Positions 35,777 to 44,000 of a DNA stretch of 64,000 bases are shown one piece after another. The notes beneath the pieces were generated by a model. That model was not told the origin of the DNA and searched no databases. It was given only the letters and a program-made list of their open reading frames with translations. The stretch's first letter is position 1, and each line of letters opens with the position of its first letter. Origin of the DNA: Modestobacter marinus (GTDB lineage Bacteria; Actinomycetota; Actinomycetes; Mycobacteriales; Geodermatophilaceae). The position numbers were made by a program, and so were the translations under genes. The stretch spans positions 1,426,001-1,490,000 of the forward strand of contig NZ_JAAMPA010000001.1 in assembly GCF_011758655.1 (NCBI RefSeq). Reading direction: 5' to 3'.

Positions 35777-37204
35777 ATGGCCTCAGCTGCCGCGTCCCCG
35801 ACCGAGGCGACCCCGCCCCGGCGGCGGGACCGCACGCACTGGCTCTACCTCGCCGTCATCGCCGCCGTCGTCCTCGGCATCGCCGTCGGGTTCGTCTTCC
35901 CCGACTTCGCCGTCCAGCTCAAGTGGCTGGGCACCGCGTTCGTGGCGTTGATCAAGATGCTGATCGCGCCGGTCATCTTCGCCACGATCGTGCTGGGCAT
36001 CGGGTCGATCCGGCAGGCGGCCAAGGTCGGGCGGGTCGGCGGCCTGGCGCTGGGCTACTTCCTGACCATGTCCACCATCGCCCTGGCGATCGGGCTGCTC
36101 GTGGGCAACCTGCTGCACCCCGGCGACGGGCTGCAGCTCTCCGAGGAGCTCCGCGGGCAGGGCTCGCAGCTGGCCGCGAACGCCGAGGAGAGCGGCGGCA
36201 CGGTCGACTTCCTGCTCGGGCTCATCCCCACGACCCTGGTCTCCGCGCTCACCGACGGCTCGGTGCTGCAGGCGCTGCTGGTCGCGCTGCTGGTCGGCTT
36301 CGCCATCCAGGCCATGGGGGACAGCGGGGCGCCGATCCTGCGCGGCATCGGCCACTTCCAGAAGCTGGTCTTCCGGGTGCTGGCGATGATCATGTGGGTC
36401 GCGCCGATCGGTGCCTTCGGTGCCATCGCCGCCGTCGTCGGCGAGACCGGCATCGACGCGCTGAAGAGCCTCGCGGTGATCATGCTCGGCTTCTACGCCA
36501 CCTGCCTGCTCTTCGTCTTCGTCGTCCTCGGCCTGCTCCTGCGGCTGGTCGCCCAGACCAGCGTCTTCCGGCTGCTGAAGTACCTCGGCCGGGAGTTCCT
36601 GCTGATCGTCTCGACGTCCTCCTCGGAGACGGCGCTGCCCCGGCTGATCGCCAAGATGGAGCACGCCGGGGTGAGCCGGCCGGTCGCCGGCATCGTGGTG
36701 CCGACCGGGTACTCCTTCAACCTCGACGGCACCGCGATCTACCTGACGATGGCCTCGCTCTTCATCGCCCAGGCCCTCGGCGACCCGCTGTCGTTGGGGG
36801 AGCAGATCGGGCTGCTCACCTTCATGATCATCGCCTCGAAGGGGGCGGCCGGCGTCACCGGCGCCGGGCTGGCCACGCTGGCCGGTGGGCTCGCCGCGCA
36901 CCGGCCCGACCTGCTCGACGGGGTCGGGTTCATCGTCGGCATCGACCGGTTCATGTCCGAGGCCCGGGCGCTGACCAACTTCGCCGGCAACGCGATCGCC
37001 ACCATCCTGGTCGCCACCTGGACCAAGGAGCTGGACACCGACCAGCTGCGGGCCGTGCTGGCCGGCGAGCGGCCCTTCGACGAGTCCACGATGCTCGACG
37101 ACCACGGCGACACCCCCGAGCCGAACACGGCGACCAACGCCGGCCCCGGGCAGCGGGACGCCGACGCCGGCCTGCGCGACCTCGCCGAGCGCTCCCTGCG
37201 CTGA
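35777..37204 (+). CDS. Dicarboxylate/amino acid:cation symporter (DctA-like)
   Basis: A 475-residue carrier of the DAACS family with about eight membrane helices. The reentrant-loop and helix-7 signatures are clear: TSSSETALPRLIAKME, VVPTGYSFNLDGTAIYLTMA and SKGAAGVTGAGLATLAGGL. Family members import C4-dicarboxylates, glutamate or aspartate with protons or sodium. The adjacent DcuS/CitA-type system favours a dicarboxylate such as malate, fumarate or succinate. ATG 35777 has AGGAGC just upstream. A perfect 19-bp hairpin follows. Confidence 0.9.
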   Translation: MASAAASPTEATPPRRRDRTHWLYLAVIAAVVLGIAVGFVFPDFAVQLKWLGTAFVALIKMLIAPVIFATIVLGIGSIRQAAKVGRVGGLALGYFLTMSTIALAIGLLVGNLLHPGDGLQLSEELRGQGSQLAANAEESGGTVDFLLGLIPTTLVSALTDGSVLQALLVALLVGFAIQAMGDSGAPILRGIGHFQKLVFRVLAMIMWVAPIGAFGAIAAVVGETGIDALKSLAVIMLGFYATCLLFVFVVLGLLLRLVAQTSVFRLLKYLGREFLLIVSTSSSETALPRLIAKMEHAGVSRPVAGIVVPTGYSFNLDGTAIYLTMASLFIAQALGDPLSLGEQIGLLTFMIIASKGAAGVTGAGLATLAGGLAAHRPDLLDGVGFIVGIDRFMSEARALTNFAGNAIATILVATWTKELDTDQLRAVLAGERPFDESTMLDDHGDTPEPNTATNAGPGQRDADAGLRDLAERSLR

Positions 37205-37223
37205 CCCGAGGTCACCGACCAGC

Positions 37224-37265
37224 CGCAGACGCCGGCCCCGCCGAACGGCGGGGCCGGCGTCTGCG
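37224..37265. terminator. Perfect 19-bp bidirectional terminator
   Basis: Arms at 37224-37242 and 37247-37265 pair without mismatch around GAAC. It lies between the convergent carrier and hydrolase genes and ends 1 base before the hydrolase stop codon. Confidence 0.85.
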
Positions 37266-37266
37266 T

Positions 37267-38202
37267 TCAACGACCGCGCGCAGCCGCCTCGCGCACCGCG
37301 TCGGCGATCGCCCGGATGCCCTCCGGGCTCCACACCAGCGAGTCGTGGTCGGTGCCGGGGACCTCGTGGGCGGTGACGTGGGCGCGGGCGAGCTGCATCT
37401 GCTCCAGCCGCACCTCGTCGTAGAGGCCGGGCACCTCGCCCTGCATGCCCCGGGTGGCCCAGAGCAGCGTCGCCGGCACCGGGAGGTCGGTGGTGGCCTC
37501 GAGCACCAGCTGGTTGCGGAGCATGTCCGCGCCGTCGACCCGGACCGCCTCGTGCACCACCGCGCTGCGCAGCTCGGGGGGCGTACCGGTGAGGTCGCGG
37601 ACGAAGAACGCGGAGGCCGACGGGTCGTCGACCCACGGGCCCACCGTCGGGTGCCCGGACCAGAAGTCCCGGACGGCGGGCAGGTCGGGGAACGTGCGGT
37701 CCAGCCGGTCCAGGGTGCCGCCGAGGAAGGCGGCCAGCATCGAGTCGGTGTCCGCGGCCGGCGGGACGGCGAAGGGCAGGCCGCCGTCGACCAGCACCAG
37801 CCCGTGCACCATGTCCCGGGCCTCCCCGGCGGTGGCCAGCGCGGCGACGAACCCGCCCATCGAGTGGCCGACGAGCACGGTGGCGTCGGCCCCGGCCTGG
37901 GCGTCGGCGCCGAAGCGGTCGAGCAGCGCCGCGACGTCCGCGGCGTGTGCGGACAGGCCGTAGGGGCCGGGGAGCCCGGCGCTGCCGGCCCGTCCCCGCA
38001 GGTCGGGGGCGACCACCTCGCACTCGCCGGCCAGGGCGGCCGCGACCGGGCCCCAGACCGCGGCGTTCCCGGTGATCCCGTGCACCAGCACGACCAGGGG
38101 GGCCCCGGGGGCGTCGGCCGCCCAGTACAGGGCAGCGAGCTCGCCGCCCTCGACCGGGACGGTGATCTCCTCGGGGGAGCGGGCGTCGGCAGGGGTGCTC
38201 AC
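37267..38202 (-). CDS. Alpha/beta hydrolase
   Basis: A 311-residue alpha/beta-hydrolase-fold protein. The oxyanion region is VLVHGITGNAAVWG, the nucleophile elbow is VGHSMGG with Ser, and the late His lies in PGTDHDSLVW. Substrate is unknown; esterase, lactonase or peptidase activity are all possible. I chose GTG 38202 because a 15-residue upstream extension would translate the conserved palindrome at 38232-38245. Confidence 0.85.
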   Translation of the reverse strand: MSTPADARSPEEITVPVEGGELAALYWAADAPGAPLVVLVHGITGNAAVWGPVAAALAGECEVVAPDLRGRAGSAGLPGPYGLSAHAADVAALLDRFGADAQAGADATVLVGHSMGGFVAALATAGEARDMVHGLVLVDGGLPFAVPPAADTDSMLAAFLGGTLDRLDRTFPDLPAVRDFWSGHPTVGPWVDDPSASAFFVRDLTGTPPELRSAVVHEAVRVDGADMLRNQLVLEATTDLPVPATLLWATRGMQGEVPGLYDEVRLEQMQLARAHVTAHEVPGTDHDSLVWSPEGIRAIADAVREAAARGR

Positions 38203-38231
38203 CCCGGCCACCCTGCCGTCCCCGCGACGAG

Positions 38232-38245
38232 GTTGCACGTGGAAC
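38232..38245 (+). promoter_or_regulatory. GTTGCACGTGGAAC motif, copy 3
   Basis: One base differs from the perfect palindrome GTTCCACGTGGAAC. It is intergenic, 30 bases upstream of the hydrolase start and close to the 3' end of the ATPase gene. Confidence 0.45.
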
Positions 38246-38267
38246 ACCCCCCCGTCCGGGTGCTCTC

Positions 38268-39458
38268 TCAGTCGGTGGCGTGGCGGAGCAGGTAGCGGCC
38301 GAAGTGCGGCACGGTGAAGGCGATCTGACCGCGCTCGGCGGAGTAGACCAGCCCCTTCTTGATCAGGGAGTCCCGCGCGGGGGAGAGGGAGGCCGGCTTG
38401 CGCCCGAGCGTGACGGCGACGTCGGAGGTGGCGACCGCGGCGCCGCTCGGGCCACCGAGCTCGGCCATCGCGTGCATGTACTCCCGCTCGGCGGGGGTGG
38501 CCCGGTCGTAGCGGGAGCCGAAGAAGCCGACCGCGAGCTCGGCCTCCGCGGCCGGGGCGGCCATCGCCACGTCGTCGGCGGTGATGGGGGAGGTCGCCGC
38601 GACGTCCCAGGTGACCTTGCCGTAGGCCTGCACGAAGTAGGGGTAGCCGTCGGCGGCGTCGTAGAGGGCGTCCAGTGCGGCGGTGTCGAACTCGACGTCC
38701 TCCCGCTCGGCCGGGGCCAGCAGCGCCCGGTCGGCGGCGTCCCGGTCCAGCCGGTCGATCCGCAGGTAGCGGAAGAGCCGTTCGGAGTAGCTCTTGGAGG
38801 CGCTGAGCACCGCGGGCAGGTGGGGGAGCCCGGCGCCGACGACGATCAGCGGCGAGCCCTGCTGGGACAGCTCGTGGCAGGCGGCGCAGATGGCCGAGAC
38901 GTCGTCGGTCTGCACGTCCTGCATCTCGTCGATGAACAGCGCGACGCCCTTGCCGACGTCGGCGGCGAGGCCGGCCACGTCGCTGAGCAGCTCGACCAGG
39001 TCGATCTCCATGTCCCCGGAGTCGGCGCGCCCGGCGCTGGCCGGCACGTCGATCCCGGGCTGCCAGCGGTCGCGCACCTTCGCGTCGGCGGGGGCCTGGC
39101 GCTGGGCGAAGGCCTTGAGGGTGCCCAGGACGGCGTCGGTGGACTCCTGGTCGGGGTGCCGCAGCTCGCGCAGGGCCATGTGGAGTGCGGCCGACAGCGG
39201 CCGGCGCAGCGACTGGTCCGGGCGGGCCTCGATCTTGCCGGTGCCCCAGCCGCGGGTGATCGCCGCCGACCGCAGCTGGTTGAGCAGCACGGTCTTGCCG
39301 ACCCCGCGGAGCCCGGTGAGCACCAGGGAGCGCTCCGGCCGCCCCCGCGCGATCCGCTCCAGGACCACGTCGAAGGCGGAGAGCTCGGTGTCCCGGCCGG
39401 CCAGCTCGGGCGGGCGCTGCCCGGCGCCGGGGGCGTACGGGTTCCGCACGGGGTCCAT
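38268..39458 (-). CDS. AAA/ORC-Cdc6-like ATP-binding protein
   Basis: A 396-residue P-loop ATPase of the AAA_16/Orc1-like type. Walker A is LTGLRGVGKTVLLNQL, Walker B is GVALFIDEMQDV, and a sensor-like polar stretch follows (LIVVGAGLPHLPAVL). The C-terminal part looks like a winged-helix domain (TLGRKPASLSPARDSLIKKGLVY). Such proteins are common in actinobacteria and poorly characterised. ATG 39458 was chosen over GTG 39467. The upstream 195 bases carry several short inverted repeats. Confidence 0.75.
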   Translation of the reverse strand: MDPVRNPYAPGAGQRPPELAGRDTELSAFDVVLERIARGRPERSLVLTGLRGVGKTVLLNQLRSAAITRGWGTGKIEARPDQSLRRPLSAALHMALRELRHPDQESTDAVLGTLKAFAQRQAPADAKVRDRWQPGIDVPASAGRADSGDMEIDLVELLSDVAGLAADVGKGVALFIDEMQDVQTDDVSAICAACHELSQQGSPLIVVGAGLPHLPAVLSASKSYSERLFRYLRIDRLDRDAADRALLAPAEREDVEFDTAALDALYDAADGYPYFVQAYGKVTWDVAATSPITADDVAMAAPAAEAELAVGFFGSRYDRATPAEREYMHAMAELGGPSGAAVATSDVAVTLGRKPASLSPARDSLIKKGLVYSAERGQIAFTVPHFGRYLLRHATD

Positions 39459-39499
39459 GTCGAGCACCCTATGCGGTCGTCTTGCCGCAACGGTAGAAA

Positions 39500-39566
39500 C
39501 GGTTAGACGGCAGCATCGACCGCCGTCTCGATGTTCGTCTGTGGCCGTCTAGGGCCAGCGCTAGAC
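39500..39566. promoter_or_regulatory. Cluster of inverted repeats upstream of the ATPase gene
   Basis: CGGTTAGACGGC (39500-39511) is repeated exactly at 40618-40629. AGACGGC and GCCGTCT form a repeat just after it, and GTCTAG-N8-CTAGAC lies at 39547-39566. All sit upstream of the ATPase start at 39458 and suggest an operator region for a protein I cannot name. Confidence 0.4.
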
Positions 39567-39653
39567 AGCCGGATACAGCGTCAGAGCGGACGAGACCCGG
39601 TATCTGGGTGCGCCGTTGACGCTACCACGCCGTTCGAACGTGTGTTCGATGGA

Positions 39654-40379
39654 TCAACCGGCGAGGCCGGTCCGGCGCCGGCGGAGGGCGACCGCACCGA
39701 GCACCACCAGGGCCACGGTGAACGGCACGAGGCTCAGCGCCAGCGGGGCGCCACCGGCGCCGACCGTCCCGGCGGTGGCCCCGATGCCCACGTGCAGCAC
39801 GGTGCCCGGCACCACCCCCAGGGCGGTGCCGGCCAGGTAGTCGCGCCAGCGCATGCCGGAGAGCCCGCCGGCGTAGCTCACCGCGGTGAACGGCGCGATC
39901 GGCGTCAGCCGGCCGACCAGCACGGCGAGGAACCCGCGCTCGGACAGCCGGGCGTCGGCCCGGGCCAGCCGCGGCCCGGCCAGTCGGGTGACCACCTCCC
40001 GGCCGAGCCGGCGGGCCAGCAGGAACCCGGCTGCGGCGCCGAGAAGGCCACTGGTCAGCGCCAGGGCGAGGCCGCCCCAGAACCCGGCGAGGACGCCGGC
40101 GAGCACGGACAGCGCCGTGCGGGGCACCGGCGCGAGCGTGGCCAGGGCCAGGGCGGCGACGAGGGCCGCCCATCCCAGGGGCCCGACGTCGGCCAGCCAG
40201 GCGCGCAGGGTGGCGACGTCCGGGACGTCGGAGGTGAGCGCGACGGCGCAGCCCACGACGACCAGGGCGACCAGCAGGACGGCGCGGCGCGTGGTGCGGG
40301 CCGGCAGGCGGCGCAGCGCGGCGGTGCGGGAGCGGGGGAGTCGCGCCGGAGCGGGGTCCTGCGGCGGCGCACTGCTCAC
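39654..40379 (-). CDS. TVP38/TMEM64 (VTT/DedA-like) membrane protein
   Basis: A 241-residue integral membrane protein of the VTT domain (SNARE-associated, TVP38) family. Characteristic features are the reentrant region APVPRTALSVLAGVLAGFWGGLAL, GAAAGFLLARRLGR and RLTPIAPFTAVSYAGGLSGMRWRDYLAGTALGVVPGT. Family members act in lipid handling and envelope homeostasis. A positively charged N-terminus of about 35 residues precedes TM1. Confidence 0.82.
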   Translation of the reverse strand: MSSAPPQDPAPARLPRSRTAALRRLPARTTRRAVLLVALVVVGCAVALTSDVPDVATLRAWLADVGPLGWAALVAALALATLAPVPRTALSVLAGVLAGFWGGLALALTSGLLGAAAGFLLARRLGREVVTRLAGPRLARADARLSERGFLAVLVGRLTPIAPFTAVSYAGGLSGMRWRDYLAGTALGVVPGTVLHVGIGATAGTVGAGGAPLALSLVPFTVALVVLGAVALRRRRTGLAG

Positions 40380-40594
40380 CGGACCAGTCTCCCAGCGCAG
40401 CGCCCCGCCAGGAGGCCGACTCCCGGCGGGGCGCGCGATGACCGGTCCGGGCGGCCTCTCGGCGAGTGGTCGCTCGCGGCGACGAGGGGTGGAGCCCGGG
40501 GCGCAGACCGGACCGGCATCCAGGTCAACGTGCGGCCGGGTCTGTTGTTCCCCACCCAGTCGTGTGACATGCGGCTCTGTGGCGTCCTCTACCC

Positions 40595-40629
40595 GCGTCT
40601 AGCGGTAACGTGAGATCCGGTTAGACGGC
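40595..40629. promoter_or_regulatory. Inverted repeat with CGGTTAGACGGC upstream of a holin-like gene
   Basis: GCGTCTAGCGG and CCGGTTAGACGG form an imperfect inverted repeat in the 290-base gap between the TVP38-like and holin-like genes. The right arm holds the 12-mer also present at 39500-39511. The remainder of the gap shows nothing recognisable. Confidence 0.4.
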
Positions 40630-40672
40630 CGGAGTCCTGCTCCGGGTGATCCGTGCGCGCTACGGTGCCGCC

Positions 40673-41062
40673 GTGGCAACGATCGGCAAGTTCGCCGTCC
40701 GCGTCGTCGTGCTCGCGGCGATCATCTACGCCGTGACCCGGCTCGTCGACGGGATCGAGGTGATCGGCAACCCGACCGGCTTCTTCGGCGAGACCGGCAC
40801 CTACCTCTGGGTCGCCCTGTTGTTCGCGCTGGTCAACTCCATCGTCGGGCCGATCGTCCGGTTGCTGGCGCTGCCGTTCGTCATCCTCACCCTCGGCCTG
40901 TTCCTGCTGGTGATCAACGCGGCGATGCTCGCCCTCACCGCGGCGATCTCCGACCGGTTCACCGTCGACGGCTTCGTGGCCGCCGTGTTCGGGGGCTTCC
41001 TCATCGCCCTCTTCAGCTGGATCGCCGAGCTGGTGCTGCCCTTGAAGGTGCGCGGCCACTAG
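40673..41062 (+). CDS. Phage-holin-like (PF04020-type) membrane protein
   Basis: A 129-residue membrane protein of the Phage_holin_4_2/YvlD-like family with four hydrophobic helices and the typical NSIVGPIVRLLALPFVILTLGLFLLVINAAML stretch, here broken by a loop. No phage genes are nearby, so it is a cellular membrane protein despite the family name. GTG 40673 is preferred; GTG 40646 would add nine residues. The glutamate dehydrogenase gene starts 12 bases after the stop. Confidence 0.8.
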   Translation: MATIGKFAVRVVVLAAIIYAVTRLVDGIEVIGNPTGFFGETGTYLWVALLFALVNSIVGPIVRLLALPFVILTLGLFLLVINAAMLALTAAISDRFTVDGFVAAVFGGFLIALFSWIAELVLPLKVRGH

Positions 41063-41073
41063 CGTCGGTGGGC

Positions 41074-44000
41074 ATGGCTCGTCTGCGTTCGGAGTCCGAT
41101 CCGTCCACCCGCACCCCGGCCGGTGAGGCGCCCGTCGACGGCCCTGTCGAGAGTTCCGTGGACAGCCTCGTCGACATGGCCTCGCTGGAGGCGGCGCAGG
41201 AGGAGAAGCGCCGGCTGCTGGACCGGGCGGCGACGGCGGCACGCGGGCAGCTGACCGGTCAGGGTGCTCTCCCGGCCGGCGTCGAGGCGGCCGACGCCCC
41301 CGTCCTGCTGCACCGCTTCTACGCCGGTGAGCCGGCCGCCGAGGTGGTCGGCCACGACCCCGCCGAACTGGCCGCCCTGGCGCTGGGGCACCTCCGGCTG
41401 GCGGCCTCCCGCCGGCCGGGCACGCCGGTCGTCGACGTCCACCGCACCGACGGCGGGCGGGCCGTGCTCCGGGTCGTCGTCGACGACATGCCCTTCCTCG
41501 TCGACTCGGTGACCGCCGAGGTGACCCGGCAGGGCATCGCCCCCGAGCACGTCGTGCACCCGGTCGTGGTCGTCCGCCGGGACGCCGACGGGGAGCTCGT
41601 CACCTTCTGCGACAGCGCCGACGCGGCCACCTGCGGTGCCGACGCGATCGCCGAGTCCTGGATGTCCGTCGTGCTCTCCGGGCAGGTCGACGACGAGGCG
41701 GCCACCGACCTGCTGGCCGGGATCGGGGCGGTGCTCGACGACGTCCGCCGCGCGCACACCGACGCAGCTGCACTGGCGGGGCGGGCCGAGGAGATCGCCG
41801 ACGCACTGGACCGCCTGCCGGCCCCCGAGGACGCCGGGCACCCCGCCGACGACCCGGCCGAGGCCGCGGCCCTGCTCCGCTGGCTGGCCCGCGGCAACTT
41901 CCTCTTCCTCGGCGCCCGCACCGTCGAGCTGGTCGGGGACGCCGCCGAGCCGGCGGTCGACGTGGTCGCCGGCTCCGAGCTCGGCGTGCTGCGCAGCTCC
42001 CCCCAGCGGGCCACCTCGGTGGCACCGGCCGCGCTGGCCGCCCCGGGCGCGGTCGCCGCCCGCCGGGTCCGGGTCACCAAGGGCGACGCCCGGTCCACCG
42101 TCCAGCGCCCGGCCTGGCTGGACCTGGTCGTCGTCGACCTGCCCAGCGACTCGCCGGGCAGCCGGGGCCGCCAGCACCTGCTGGTGGGGCTGTTCCCGAA
42201 CGAGGCCTACACCAGCAGCGTCCGGGACGTGCCGCTGATCCGGCGGACCGCGGACGCCGTCCTGGCGCGCTCGGGGGTGCCCGCGGACAGCCACTCGGGC
42301 AAGCAGCTGCTCGACGTCCTGGAGACCTACCCGCGCGACGAGCTGCTGCAGGTCGACGTCGACGAGCTGCTGCCGGTGGCGCTGGCCGTGCTGCACCTGC
42401 GGGAACGCCGGCAGACCCGGTTGTTCCTCCGCCGCGACCCGTTCGGCCGGTTCTTCTCCGCCCTGGTCTACCTCCCCCGCGACCGGTACACGACGCAGGT
42501 CCGGCTGACCATGCAGCGGCTGCTGCTGGAGCACCTGGGCGGCACGCACGTCGAGTTCACCGTCCGCTCCAGCGAGTCGGTGCTCACCCGCCTGCACTTC
42601 GTCGTCCGGGTGCCGGTGAGCCGGCGGGGCGGCCCGTCGCTGCCCGACGTCGACGTCCCGGCGCTGGAGGTGGCGCTGGCCGCGGCCGCCCGCAGCTGGA
42701 CCGACGACCTGGCCGAGGCCCTCGCGGCACGGCACGGCGACGACGGCCCCCGGCTGCTGGCCCGGGTCGCCGACGCCTTCCCCGCGGCCTACCAGGAGGA
42801 GTTCCCGGCGCAGGCGGCCGTGGAGGACCTCGCCCGGCTGGACCGGCTGGCCCCCGGCGGGCTGGACCTGCGGCTGCGGACGCCGGCCGGCCCCGAGGGC
42901 GAGCGCCGGCTGACCGTCTACCGGGTGGGGGAGCGGCTGCTGCTGTCCGACGTGCTGCCGGTGCTGCAGCACATGGGCGTCGAGGTGCTGGACGAGCGGC
43001 CCTACGAGATCGACCGGATCGGCGCCCCGCTGGCCTGGGTGTACGACTTCGGCCTGGCGTCGCCGACCGTCGAGGTGCCCTTCGCCGGCACGCTGCCCGA
43101 GCGCTTCACCGACACGATCACCGCCGTGTGGGCCGGCCGCGCGGAGGACGACGCCCTCAACTCCCTGGTGCTGCTGGCCGGGCTGACCTGGCGCCAGGTG
43201 GCCGTGCTGCGCGCCTACGCGCAGTGGCTGCGGCAGGGCGGGCTGCCCTTCGGCGAGGGCTACGTGCAGGAGACGCTCGCCGCGCACCCGGGGATCGTGG
43301 CCCGGCTGGTGGCGCTGTTCGAGACGCGGTTCCACCCCGACCGGTCGGCGGGCCGGGAGGCGCGCACCACCGCCCTCGTCGACTCGCTCACCGACGCGAT
43401 CGGCGAGGTCGCCTCGCTGGACGCCGACCGGGTGCTGTCCTCGCTGCTGGCCGCCGTCCGGGCGACCCTGCGGACGACGGCGTACACGGCCGGCGTGTTC
43501 ACCGAGGGAGCCCCGCTGGCGCTCAAGCTCGACCCCTCCGCCGTCCCCGACCTGCCCGAGCCCCGCCCGGCGCGGGAGGTGTGGGTCAGCTCGCCGAGGG
43601 TGCTCGGCGTCCACCTGCGCTTCGGTGCGGTGGCCCGCGGCGGGCTGCGCTGGAGCGACCGGCGGGAGGACCTGCGCACCGAGGTGCTCGGCCTGGTCAA
43701 GGCGCAGACGGTGAAGAACACCGTGATCGTGCCGACCGGGGCCAAGGGCGGCTTCGTCGTGCTGCGCGGGCCGGGCGAAGGCGCGTCCCGGGACGACGTG
43801 GTCGCCGAGGGCAAGGCCTGCTACACCCAGTTCATCGGCGCCCTGCTGGCCCTCACCGACAACCTGGTGGACGGCGCCGTCGTCCCGCCGGAGCGGGTGG
43901 TCCGGCACGACGGGGACGACACCTACCTGGTGGTCGCGGCCGACAAGGGGACGGCGACCTTCTCCGACCTGGCCAACTCGGTGGCCCTCGAGCGCGGGTT

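Noticed and set aside
38203-38247. N-terminal extension MFHVQP... of the alpha/beta hydrolase
   Set aside because: It is the translation of the recurring palindrome. Similar FHVE-like peptides appear wherever the motif is translated, so the normal start at 38202 was used.
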